From NCBI GenBank assembly GCA_011032825.1, contig JAADJZ010000007.1, positions 62,001-126,000 of the forward strand: DNA of 64,000 nt, given 5' to 3'. This document shows positions 8,855 to 20,242 of this stretch, one piece after another. The translations under genes were made by a program, and so were the position numbers. The DNA is from Massariosphaeria phaeospora (taxonomy: Eukaryota > Ascomycota > Dothideomycetes > Pleosporales). The number at the start of each line of letters is the position of its first letter. Positions within the stretch are counted from its first letter, which is position 1. The notes under the pieces were generated by a model. It was not told the origin of the DNA, did not search any database, and saw only the letters and a list, made by a program, of their open reading frames with translations.

Positions 8855-11800
8855 ATGACCACCCTCGCTCGGTGGGCTCAGGTACGTCTACACCCACACC
8901 CAGACCCGACCAGCGCCACGCCGACATAGCCAGCCAGTCGCTAACCTGCCTGCATTCTGTAGTCGAACGCGAACCACACGAGCCAATCGAGCCAGACGAG
9001 CCACGCGGCCTCGTCGGCGGCGGCGCGCAACCGCAATGCCCGCCTCCCCAGCTATCCTCTGGAGCCGCTCCAAGCCATGGCCGACCGCGTGGGCAAAGAG
9101 GTGGAGAAGTTCGCCGAACGAGTCGACCGTTGGCACACGCACGCACACGGGGATGCCAAAGCAAAGTACCAGGACACGGTGAAGATGGTGGGCAGCTTCA
9201 GAGACATTGCAGAGTCGACCGTCAAGGAGTTGAAAAGGCGCCATGATCTCGACGACCGGGGCGAGCTTGATCAGAGCGTGCGTCGCCGTATCCATGGCAT
9301 GGCCGACGCGCCCAATGCGCCCAATGCCAGTCTTCTCGGCCGCTCGTTCCAGTCCGTCATCCCCTCGATCGAACCCAGCTCCGCCCCGGACTCTTCGCGT
9401 GTTCACGAACTGCGACAATGGCAGGCTGAGCTTGCAACTTGGGAGCTTGCCCAAGTCCTCATCGACAACTTCCTTCCCGAACCTGGCACTGACGTGGCGG
9501 CTGAGAAGCGAGCCCGGTTAACAGAGGTTGGCGGAGCACTGCGCTATAGCCCCAACATCGAGATCTGGGATCGCTTTCTGCTCGAAGATGACCCGGCAAA
9601 GGAGAAGGAAGTCGTGCTGCGCTGGCTCGAGCAGACGGCGCGCAACAGCGAGAGCGACATAGAGTCCATCACCCAACAGCTGGAGTCGGAATCTGGAATA
9701 GACACCAACATGTGGACGTCGGGCTGGCTGGAGACAAGAATGAGACTAAAACATGCAAAACGTCTGCAGGGTGAAGAGGGAGTCTTGAGCCCGGACACCA
9801 CCAACCTGATGAGCAAGGCCGATACCCAACCGCTGGTTACCCAGCTTGACCCCGATGCGCCCTCGAGACAGCGCCGAGTTCTAGAAAAGGGAGATGGCTT
9901 CTATGAACGCGCTGTCTGGATGGTCTGCTACGAGATGCTCCGTCGTGGCTCCACATGGGAAGAGGTGAGCGAGTGGTGCAAGGCGAGAAATGAGGCATGG
10001 CGTGGGGTCAGCCTGGGTGCTGCCAACGACACTCCCTCTGAGGGTGGACCGAACGTAGCTGGCCCGACGGTGGGATATCTGTTCCGCCGAATGTGCTTCT
10101 ACGCCGCCCGAGGTACCCAAATCCCTTACGAAAGTGCTGTCTATGGCCTGCTGAGTGGCGATTTGAAGCATGTCCAAGCAGTAGCCCGGAACTGGGACGA
10201 CCACTTGTACGCGCAGTGCAATGCACTGCTTCTTTCGAGGTTTGATGACTACCTTCAGAGAAACTACTCGCACCGAGTACCCGAGGCCATGACACGCAGA
10301 TTCCAGGACGCAGCTGCGAACCTCGACGACTGGCCAACCTCTACAGGCTCCGTTATCAGACTTTTGAAGCAAGAGAAATCTACGGCCGCTCAAGCTCTGA
10401 CGCCCATGAAGCTCATACAGGGCAGTCTCATCAGTAGAAGCGTAGATGAGCTAGTTTTCAAAGTCGGAACCGCCATTGCGATAATGCTGCAGGAAGACGA
10501 TCGGCCTGGTAATCTTATCCTAGACCCCGAGTCCGACCCGATGGCTCCTGGCCCAAAGTCCATCAAACCTCAACGGACTCTCACCGCGGAAAAATACCAC
10601 CACACGCTTGCGACCGATCCCCATGCCCTACGTCTACTGGTCCATATCTTCATCATCTTACGGAAGGGGCTGAATCAGTTCTCGATGGATGCATTTCCGC
10701 AAATGGTTGCCATGGACAATGTGATTATTGCATATATTGAGTTTCTCCGGACATCCAAGAGGCTTCAGATAATCCCATTGTACGCAGCGCAGTTGGAGGC
10801 GACCCGCACGATTCATTGTCTTGGACGCATCTTACCCCAGATCAAAAGCGGCGAAGAACAAGAACGTTACATTGCTCTTATGGAGCAATACCGGATCAAT
10901 GTCGTCGATGTTCTCGCGATGAACTGTCATATCTCTTTGGATATTAGCGGCATGTGCCGTATGACGGATAGTGATGACAAAACAATCGACCCTCGGCGGA
11001 TATCAAAGTTCGAGCTCTTAGAAAAAGTGGGCGTGGCAGAAGATTTGTGGCCAGGACAGCGGGTCAAGCTCAAGTTTGCTGGACAGGATATCACTCCACA
11101 AGAGGATGCTGTAATCGAGAGCGCGCGTTGGTACTCGCATGACGTCCGGGACGCCGAGATGACGTTTGTCGCTCTCAACCAAGCACTAAGCTCCTTCCTT
11201 CGTAAGCCGCCGCCTGTGTCTAACTCTCAACATCGCTAATATGATACCGTAGTCAATGGCCGTATCGGTGCAGCAGAGAAGCTTGTCAAGGAAATGCCCA
11301 CGGAAACTGTTTGTCTCGAACGGACGAAAACCCTCTGCGGCTATGCCTTCGATATTAAGCAAGAGAACGCAAACGTACAAGACGCGAACCAGATCGCGCA
11401 GCTGAAGCGCGAAGCGGAATCCAAATCCGGTCGTTCTCCTGTCCGCCCCTTAAACATTCCTTCCGCGACCGAACATGCGCAATGGGTGAAACAATTGTCA
11501 GATGTGAGCTACACATACGGCGAGATGCAGCAAATCACCCGCTCCATCACCCTCTGCCGCCAGTGGCGCGAAGAAGAAGACAACATCATCCGGTCAGTAA
11601 CGCTCCCCTCCATCTCGCCCTCCAGCCCCCCACAAACTAACCCTCCCCCCCAGGCAAACCCGCCAAGGCGTCGTCAAACCCAGCACCAAGCGCCTAAAAG
11701 AGCTCCTCGAAGCCATCACCGCAACCCTCGAGCCCCTCCTCCTAACCTGCATGCAGGAAACGCCCCCTTTGGCCGACTTCATCGACATCAAGCGCCTCTT

Positions 11801-12104
11801 CCTGCCCGAGCTCACCCTCGCCTACATCACCATCCTGTACTCGGCCGCCTTCATCACGGGGCGCGACTCGGCGACCAAGGCCCTCGACTTTGCCACTCTC
11901 GTTGCCACCTACGAGCGCGTGGCCTTGCGCACGCTGCTGATTGACACGGGCACGCTGAGCAAGCTGGTCGATCTGTTCGGCGCGGTGAGTAAGGCGACGT
12001 TGAAGTTGAATGAGGCGGGCGAGGCGAAGAGGGGGGTGAGCAAGAAGAGGGGGAGTCGGGGTGAAACGTTGCAGATTTGGGATTTGAATGTTGCGGGGAG
12101 GTGA
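8855..12104 (+). CDS. NUP84: Nucleoporin Nup84/Nup107, Y-complex
   Basis: Four exons: 8855-8881, 8963-11201, 11253-11592 and 11654-12104, giving 1018 aa. It is recognised as Nup107/Nup84 from the central helical region, including FYERAVWMVCYEMLRRG, followed by the WEEVSEWCKARNEAWRGVSLG segment. It is an all-helical scaffold component of the Y-shaped Nup84/Nup107-160 complex on both faces of the nuclear pore. The first exon encodes only nine codons (MTTLARWAQ). It is supported because it joins in phase to an N-terminal extension that runs straight into the long open frame; the internal ATG at 9077 is the fallback start. The C-terminal exon contains the expected TLAYITILYSAAFITGRD segment. The gene diverges from SUMO and converges with MCM6. 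Confidence 0.93.
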
Positions 12105-12693
12105 GGAATCGATCAATTGATGGCGCTTCAGTAGTAGTGGGGAGGGGACTTGCATCGCGCAACGGGTCGTCAGTGAGCGTGTAAGCGGGATAGATAGTCG
12201 GCGAGTTGTAATTTTGATTTCGCTGGGCAGAGGACAGACAGACAGTTTGGCCTTTTGGGCTGGCACTTTTTGCGCGACGGAATACTTACTTACTCGAGCC
12301 GATGCACGGAGTCACTCTCGGAAATGCAGTGTGGTCAGTCCACGAACTTCGGTATAACGTTTGAGACATGTGCTTCACCCTTTTGCAGAACAGGCATGGT
12401 CGAGCCTGCAAACTACAGCCATACGTGATCGCTGTCTGCTAGAGGATTAGAATCTACAGTCCACATAAGCAGACCAGGCATAATAACATAGCCCCAACTC
12501 CAAGCACCTTCCCTCTATGTACCAGCAAACAAATCCCATTGAAGAAAAAGAAACGCCTCGGAATCATCATGATAGCGCCGTTATTGGTATCCAAAGCACG
12601 TCATTGTCCCATCTCGTTCGTTCGTGACCGGCTCACTCACTCACTCCATCACTCACTCAGTCACTCTTCAAAAGCAACTCAACCCACACCATC
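12105..12693. other. Convergent 3' region with CACT repeats
   Basis: Between the ends of NUP84 and MCM6. An imperfect (CACT)n tract (about 12630-12665) is the only structure seen. No gene. Confidence 0.5.
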
Positions 12694-15600
12694 CTACGCA
12701 ATATCCTCAATCGGGCAATTCGGATGCAGCACATACACGGCCTTAGCCTCGCCCTGCAGCCCCTGACCCGACTCATCAGCGAGGCCTTCGCCGCGAATAA
12801 GCATGAGGTATTGCTCCTAGTCACTCAACGTCAGCACGCGCTCCGCACATCATGAAAAAAAAAACACAGGAAGAATGCTCACCTTAACGACCTTCTTCAG
12901 CACCTTCTTCGCCAGCGCGCGCTCCTTCTCCAAGTCCTCCTGCGTGTCCAGCTCCTGCTCCTTGTGCTCGAGATACCAGACCAGCAGCTCCTCTTCGTCG
13001 ACGCCGTCGTCGGTCGCCGTTTGGTCGGCGTTGACGCGCTTGACGAAGAGGTTGCGCATGGCGACGTACTTGTCGTGCGTGATTTTTGTTTTCTCGCGGG
13101 GCGGCGCCGGCGGCGGGGCGGCGGTGCCAGAGGCGGGGGCCGTAGCGGCGGCGCCGTCTTGCTGCTCGGCGTTTTGCTCGTCCTCGTTCATGGCTGCGTC
13201 GCCGTCTTGCGTTTCGGCGGCGGCAGCAGTAGCAGCATCGACGGCAGCGGCGGCGGCGAGGACAGCTTCGTCGTCTTCGTCTTCGACTTCGACGTCGTCT
13301 TTTTCTACGCTGATGATGGATTGGCGGAGGAGGTTGTAGGCTTCCTTGACGAAGTCGGGTGTGATTTCACTGACGCAGTTTGCTTTGGCGATGGCCTCAG
13401 AAAGTCGGATCATACTCTCGAGCTGGCGGACCGTGATGCGGTAGCTGTTGCGGCCAATACCGCCTTGAGCGTCGTCTGCTCGTAACTCCTTGTACTTCTC
13501 TACTAGGGAGACCTTCGCCTCGTCGGTGAACTCGGGCTTGAATGTTCGGGCGAAGCGAATGTAGCGTTGGAGTTGCTCGGTGCTGAATTCCGGCTCCACG
13601 GCGGCATCTCGATCCTTGTGGATTCTGACTATGTGCTCGGCGAGATGCCGGTCAACGGCCTCGTCACACTCATCCAAGACTACGAAGAACAGATCGAAAC
13701 GCGACATGATAGGTGCTGACATGTTGACGTTGGCACGCAGCGTCGTTTTCCGGTTGTACCGACCGCCGACTGGGTTCGCGGCAGCAAGGATGGAAGTACG
13801 GGCGTTGAGTGTGGCTTGGATACCGGCTTTGGCAATGGAGATGGTTTGCTGTTCCATAGCTTCGTGGATGGCGACTTGGTCGGCAATGTCCATTTTGTCG
13901 AATTCATCAATGGCGCAGATGCCGTTGTCCGCAAGCATGAGTGCTCCGGCCTCGATGGTGAACTCCCCAGTCTCTTCGTCTTTGACTACAGCAGCTGTCA
14001 AACCAGCGGCCGAGGAAGCCTTGCCAGATGTGTATACGGCCCGAGGCAAGAAACTGCAAATGTACTTCAAGAACTGTGACTTGGACGTTGAAGGATCGCC
14101 GACGATGCAGATGTTGAGATCTCCACGTAGGGCCATTCCTTCAGGCGTCTGCTTAGACACGCCGCCCATGAGCTGGAGAAGGAGACCCTTCTTGATGACT
14201 TGGTGCCCGTACACCATCGGCGCAATCGAATCAACAAGTCGCATGAAGATACTTGGTTTATGCACCATGTCTTTGAGATCCTGAATCTCCGCCTGGGTCA
14301 GAGTGGAGAGATACTCGGCCTGAGCTTCTTCCCCGTTCGTATTTGTCTCCATTTGCGCCTGGTTCAATGAAGCCAGGATGTTGTTCGCCTGGCCTGTCAA
14401 GTGCTGAGTCGCTTTTTGGCCTGGGGTAGATGTGTCCGGCGTCACCATGCATGCGAGAAACGACATTCGGTAAGTCAAGTCGCGAACACCTAGGGCTTTC
14501 AGACCGCTTACGCCCGAACCGCCGACATCGTTCCCACGGGAAACATTTGACGTGTCTCTGGTCGCTTGAACTCGTACGCCTGGAACTCTGAACTGGCTGA
14601 CATCAGGGATGACTATAACTGTGCCCGTGAAAATGCACTTTTCTCCTGCTTTTGAGCGATCTACCATCTCTCCACGAAGGATAACATCCATTGTGCGAGG
14701 CATGCTGCCTGTTGGGATCTCGGAGCTATTCTCTTGAATCCGGACTTTCTGCCAATCCACGAATGTCGACTGCCGGATGTCCAGCCGCCAGCCTTCCCGG
14801 TTCATGCACGTTGTGTTGGGGCACTGGGTGGGCTCCGTGTACTTGAACGTCTGCTCAATGTTGGGCACCACGGTGTTGCAAGCCTCGCATACGAAAGTGG
14901 CCATTGACAGCTCTGGGCGCACTTCGGACGTGCGTGTGGCGGTGCCTGAGATGGACAGCAGGCTGCCAATAGAAGCCGTTCGAAGGTGGCGCACGCGGGA
15001 CACGAGTGGGAGGTTGTAGAAGGCCAGGGCGAAGACCTTGTCGGTCTGCTGGTTCACCGTCTGATTGTTGACATTGTCGTCTAGGCTGGTCGCATTGCCC
15101 GCATTCGAGGCCGCGGTTACTGAGGTAGCAGAAGCGGGCTGGCGATGCTCACGATAGTACTTCGGCTCGTATTTGGCAATGAGATTGTTCAAGGCGCGGG
15201 TCATGTAGGGAAGGAAGCGGTAGTATTCGCTAGCTATAGCAGCCGCTAGGATGCCATCCTCGTGGCCGAGCAGGTGTGTGTAGTCGACATACAGCGTAGA
15301 GAGGCTGAAGAGCCGCAGGCCGCTGATCTGGGCGATGTAGTATTTGTCTGTCGTAGGGACGCTGGATGCGGGTAACGCCGAGGACGTCGGATCTTCTCGA
15401 AAGCTGCAGGCCTGTTAGCAGAGAATTGAGTCGTTGTCCGCTGTTCAACACACCTCTCCAGGAACTCCTGGAAGCGCAGCGATAATGTCTCCCCCGTCAC
15501 ATCAACCACCTTGGGCACGTCGGTTCGAGGCCCGTTGGCTCTCCGGCCCGGCACTCGCGCTCCGACAACTTCATCGTCTGCAAATCCTTCAGCGTCGCTG

Positions 15601-15719
15601 TTGGCGCCGGCGCTTTCAGAGAGAGGTGCGCGTGGCCGCGGGGTTCTTGCGTTGCCCGGGTCGCTGGCTGGGGTCGGTGCGGTGTCCGAGTTAAGAGCAA
15701 CATCCATGAGAGACGACAT
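12694..15719 (-). CDS. MCM6: DNA replication licensing factor MCM6
   Basis: Three exons on the minus strand (15454-15719, 12883-15403, 12694-12816) give 969 aa. The MCM core has a C4 zinc-binding element (CEAC...CPNTTC), Walker A GDPSTSKS, Walker B CAIDEFDKM and the SRFD arginine finger. MCM6 rather than another subunit is indicated by the VYGHQVIKKGLLLQLMGG context, and by a C-terminal acidic Ala/Glu linker leading to a winged-helix region (KYVAMRNLFV...EEELLVWYLEHKE). Mcm6 is one of six ATPases of the Mcm2-7 helicase loaded at replication origins. The last intron (12817-12882) contains a run of ten T. It adds a 40-residue end (EQYLMLIRGEG...HPNCPIEDIA) that matches the family, whereas reading through would end in a Phe-rich tail. 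An ATG at 15782 is possible but less likely. Confidence 0.96.
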
Positions 15720-16265
15720 GTTCGGAGTAGCTTGTGTTTGTGTCCGGCGTTGTCGGTGCTGTCGTTGTTGTCTTGTGCGCAAACGAGCCAGTCTGGTGAA
15801 AGTCCAGACGTTGCCGCGGGGAAGGCGCGTCGCGTAGGCGCGAAACCAATTTCGCCCCTTCTGGTCTAGTGCATCGGGCCTACCATTGACACACAGCTGT
15901 GGCGTGAATATAGAGTGGGACTCTGCTTGGGTTCTATGGTCTTGTCAAGGACTTGATACTCGTTCAATTTGATCATCTAGCTTTGATTGCAAGAAGAACT
16001 CTCTCCAAAGGCGATAAGCTATGTAGCGAGTAAGGACGGATTATAAGATGTATCAAACATTCGAATATGTGCAGGAAGAACAGATCAGAGAGAGATCCAG
16101 AAGGCAGAAGCCCGTCCAGCCGTGATCAATGTACAACGCCCATCCCATCCCGCAAATCTACAAGCCCTCCCTGAACGCCCTTCTCTTCCAGCAGCCGGGC
16201 AGTCGATCGAGTCCCAGATACACACCCCCAAATGGAACGCCAAGTTACGAAACCAACAAACGCGC
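15720..16265. other. MCM6 promoter / YND1 3' region
   Basis: Roughly 550 nt between MCM6 and the stop of the Golgi apyrase gene, both on the minus strand. No gene, TATA box or repeat recognised. Confidence 0.5.
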
Positions 16266-18583
16266 TCAATCCACGATCTCTTTCAGGCTTGACATGCCAG
16301 TTCGGAGCCGGCTCGGACTGCTTGTCCTGCTTTTCCAGCCACCCGATAATCTCTCCCGGCTATCAGTCCTCGCCATAAGCCCTCCCCGTTCTATAGCATT
16401 GCTGAACCCGCCCAGCGGCGCCAATCCTAAGCCCACACCTTGGGCCAGAAGGTCTCTCCCAGAATCAAAATATGCAGTTGCTCCAGATTCCACCGTTCCA
16501 GCTTTGGTCTGGGGAGTGGCCCATCCGGAGGTCCGACCAACCCGGGAGCCTTCGGAAGAATCAGAGTTGTCGTTATCCGAATCGGAGACGAAGGAGCCGA
16601 GCTCGAAATCGTTCACCGCCTCGCCACCCTCGAGAACGCGTTCGTACGAGGGCATATTGCTGAGTCCGAACAACTTTCCAGGAAGCCCACGACGGCGGCC
16701 CAAGGAACGGTGTTTGCTTCCGCCTCTTCCGAACATACGTCCGACCTTCTTGACAGCAGACCTTCTTCGTTCTCGCCCGCAGAGCATGAAACCAATTACG
16801 AAAATAATGAGAACGAAGATAATGAAACCCGGTATCCGTCGAGGATTCTCGGAGAAGAGTCGATCGTGCCAGTCATCGTCACTAGAGCCGGGATACGGTA
16901 AATGAACACCTCCTGGGTATTTGAAGTCATCTAGGATCCCTGGTACATTGCTGCCAAATCCAACCGCAAGTTCCTCTGTTGATGTGGGCGAAACTTCGCT
17001 TGATGCATAGAGGATCATTTTCCCTAACGTCCAGCTGACTTCTACTCCGCCGATTTTGTTCACAGCTTGAAATGGATCCAAGAAACCTTTCTCTTTGGCA
17101 CTGTTGATAATCGCTTTGGTCGCATTATGGCCGCCTTTCAAGTCCTCGATCCCTACCCGCGGCACACCAATACCATCATGCAGCATATTAATGAGCCATG
17201 ACGCTTTGAAGCACACCTCGAGCGCTGTGGTTGCATCCACCTTGTGTCCCCATTTGTCCTTGGAAACTCCCTTTGCAATATCCTCCCAGCTCTGACTGCA
17301 AAACTCCTCCACCCGCTGCTGGTAAGTTTTGAAATCATAAGCTTTGTCTTTGTGAGCCATCTCGAATATTTCATGAGTGGTATGCCAGTACTCGGAGACG
17401 CCCACGAAATGATTCACGTCGAAATCTATGGCCGGCACATGCTGTCCGTTCAGCAGGCATGGTTCGTCGAGACACTCCTTCTCTTTCTCCAATAACGGGT
17501 ATGTTTGGTGCATGCATTCAGAGAATTTGCCAGTCCCAACTAGATACGCTGCGTGTCCTTCCGGCTTGTCGGATCCAGGTGCGACATGTTTTCCTTCTTT
17601 GGTGACTCTCAAGCCTGATGGCAGACAAGGATCTGGAAGTTCCTTTGCATCCGGGCTTGAGTCCAACAGGGCTTCTACGTATCTCTGCCTTGCCTGGTTG
17701 ACACCGAATCCCAGCCAGGTTGTTACAAAAACTTTATATTCCAACGGGTCTCCTCCAACAGTTCGCAGACGTAGTAATGTGAGGTCGTTGGCGTGCTTCT
17801 CAGCTTCAGTCGTATTAGGCGCAAATGCAATCTGAGCAGACGCACCACCCATGTCCAGAAAACCATACGTGTGGTGTCCTTTGCCGTGGTCATGTTCTGC
17901 CGGACTGTCAAATCCGCCGAGAAGGTAGTTCGCTGCTATCCACCCGTATAAGCCCTCGGTCTCTCCCGGTATAACCTGAACATGGAGGTCGCAGTCCGGC
18001 AACTGAAATCTGGTAGTCTTTCGCGCAAAGTCACAGACTTCCTGCAACACGGCTTTACGTTGTAATGGGGGGAGGATGCGCATGCCCGCCGTGGCCAGAA
18101 GGAATAGTGGTGTATTTGGTACTTCGTCCAACGGAATATGCTTCAGCGCATGGCTGAGAAGTTTGTCTAGGTGGTCCGGGCCGACGTCGTTTGGGGTTTC
18201 GCCGAATGTAGAAATTCCTGTACACAATTGCAGTTAGTAACGAATGCGCTTCACCGGTGTTCTATGCGCTACACACCTGGGTGGATCTTCTTGGTCCACT
18301 TCTTATCCGTCTCGATCTCAGGGAGACCCTGTAGCTGCGCTTTGCTCGCTTGTCCGCGCGCAAGATCGCTATTCAGCCATCTGTAGATATGAACCCGCGT
18401 CCCCTTTGGCCTCGTTAGCTTTCTGGGAGTCAACAGCGCGGACAATAGTGCCGCCGGTGCGACCTACGGAGGACCCAGCGTCCAGAATAACACCATATCT
18501 CCCTAGAAACCAACTACTGTCAGTGTTGTAAACACGGGGCGGCGCTGACGGCCAGCTGAGGGCGATTGCGTACACTTTCGCAT
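16266..18583 (-). CDS. YND1: Golgi apyrase (GDA1/CD39 nucleoside phosphatase), Ynd1 type
   Basis: Four coding exons on the minus strand: 18574-18583, 18468-18502, 18277-18403 and 16266-18217, giving 707 aa. All apyrase conserved regions are visible: DAGSSGTRVHIYRW (ACR1), LFLLATAGMR (ACR2), ETEGLYGWIAANYLLG (ACR3) and FLDMGGASAQIAFAP (ACR4). A single C-terminal membrane helix (FIIFVLIIFVIGFMLCG) is followed by a basic Ser-rich cytosolic tail. The enzyme hydrolyses NDP/NTP in the Golgi lumen, allowing exchange of nucleotide-sugars during glycosylation. ACR1 is assembled across three junctions: a 10-nt first exon (MRK plus one base), a 35-nt second exon, and the exon opening with GTRV. This micro-exon solution gives the expected N-terminus MRKWRYGVILDAGSS and is well supported. 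Confidence 0.93.
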
Positions 18584-19148
18584 CGGAGATGGCGCGGCCT
18601 GAGGGCTACCGATAAAGAGGCATGCAGCACGAACAAACAAGGCCAAGGCGAGAGAAGAAGATGCGGTTGGGCAGTACGGGTGGGCAGTAGAAGAAGCGCA
18701 AGAACGAGTGACGTGGTCGAAGCCGTTGGAGGGGGACTGTCGAGGAAGGTTGCAGTTCGAGATACCCTCCGTCCGCTTCGGGCTTAGCACTTTCCCAAAA
18801 TAAATTGGTTGCGTTTCCCCTCACCCCTGTGACGCCACTTCGCTCTTCCGTGCAACCAACCCGTGGACGGTTCATGCAACGTTTTTCTAGTGTCGCACGG
18901 CTTGGCCTACGACACTTCTATATGGCTTCAACACGCACTCTAAATTGAGCATCAGACGGCTGTGAATGCCCTCCCAATCATTTGACTGAATGCGGTGCAC
19001 AGGATAAGGGCGATGAATGGCCCTGCTCATTGGCGAATCGAAGGGAACCATACCCTCGCGCACTTAGCAAGGTGGTATATTATCGATAGTAGCAACTCCT
19101 GTGTTGTGCTCTTATACCTGGCCATTAACGATCGGCTAGACAGTCCTC
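18584..19148. other. Intergenic, YND1 promoter side
   Basis: About 565 nt upstream of YND1 and downstream of the amidotransferase-like gene. No gene or clear signal. Confidence 0.5.
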
Positions 19149-20006
19149 TCAATCCTCCAGTAGGAATCGCAGAAACGCAGAAGCGACCGCTACCCCATCA
19201 TGATGATTCCCGACCCTGTCCAGCGCATCTCTCGCCAACTCGTCCGGGAAAACCCCTTGCTCTTGTCGCATCTCCACCAGAATACTCACGATGGTCTCGT
19301 TAAACTCCGGATGCCCTTGGACAGAGATGTATTTTCCCTTCTTGTACATGCCTTGAACAAGACACCTCGGGGAAGCACCCAAGTTCTCAGCACCCTCTGG
19401 ACACTCGAACACGATGTCTTGATGCATTTGATGTAGACTCTGTAAGGTCGTTAGTAGATGGTGAGAGCAAGGCGGGAAATCTCATACCAGTTTGTCTTGC
19501 TTGAACAGCTCCTTTCCCTTCTTCGTCAGTTCGACAGGGAGAACTGAGATTTCCCATCCGCCATCGCTCCGGCCGACCTTCACACCCGCTGCTCGGCCAA
19601 TGATCTGGTGGCCAAAGCATACACCGATAATACGAACTCGATCCTGCTCGAGAACTTTCTTGGTAAATTCCACAAGCTTAAGAATCCAAGGCGAGTCATC
19701 AAAGGAGTCATGTCCTATCTTCGCATTAGACAGATCTGAAGGTGTAGCTGTAAGGACCTTCTTACTTGATCCGGTCATGAGAATCGCGTCGATGTTATCG
19801 ATGTCTGGATATTCCTGCGCAGTAACAACTTCATAATAGCTCAATTCAAGGCCCTGTTTGGAGGATATCAAGTCCGGTTGCCCCAACGCATCGGCGGCGG
19901 CATGAAGCAAGTTCGTGAAGACATCGCGGTATCTTCCGAGCTTGGCGATGATGTCGTCTGGAGGAGTGTCACACTCGAGTATGGCTATCCGAAGAGGTGG
20001 TCTCAT
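19149..20006 (-). CDS. Class I glutamine amidotransferase-like protein
   Basis: Two exons on the minus strand (19488-20006, 19149-19439) give 269 aa. The fold is recognised from IAILECD at the N-terminus, the nucleophile elbow GVCFGHQIIGRA (catalytic Cys) and the QGHPEF motif supplying the His-Glu pair. This is the cytosolic stand-alone GATase branch, close to yeast YLR126C-type proteins and to GMP-synthase-like amidotransferases, with no attached synthase domain. The physiological substrate is unknown; gamma-glutamyl hydrolysis is a reasonable guess. The frame is open up to an ATG at 20114 (36 more residues), but MRPPLRIAILECD at 20006 matches the usual start. The exon junction joins KQDKL to SLHQMHQDI in phase 0. 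Confidence 0.88.
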
Positions 20007-20242
20007 GTTGGTAACTGATGCGAAAGAACGGTGGGAAATGTTCCTAGGTACCAAGTAGAGTTGTGGGCGATAAGCGGCGATATCGGGTGGGTCTAACTGG
20101 AATGAGGCTAGCAAACGGATATGATTAGGCGCCGCATCTCAGGACGACCTCTACCCGTGGACCCGAGATGAGAACACCACACGTGCTTGAGTAGTGACCT
20201 TCTTGCCCCACTGCGGTATTCTTATTCTTCAAGTGACAGTCC

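Noticed and set aside
15246..15453. Minus-strand read-through of MCM6 exon 1
   Set aside because: The frame continues past the splice donor into CVEQRTTTQ-like sequence; the spliced form rejoins the known MCM6 sequence.
16129..16905. 258-codon plus-strand ORF
   Set aside because: Antisense shadow of the apyrase C-terminal exon; no domain.
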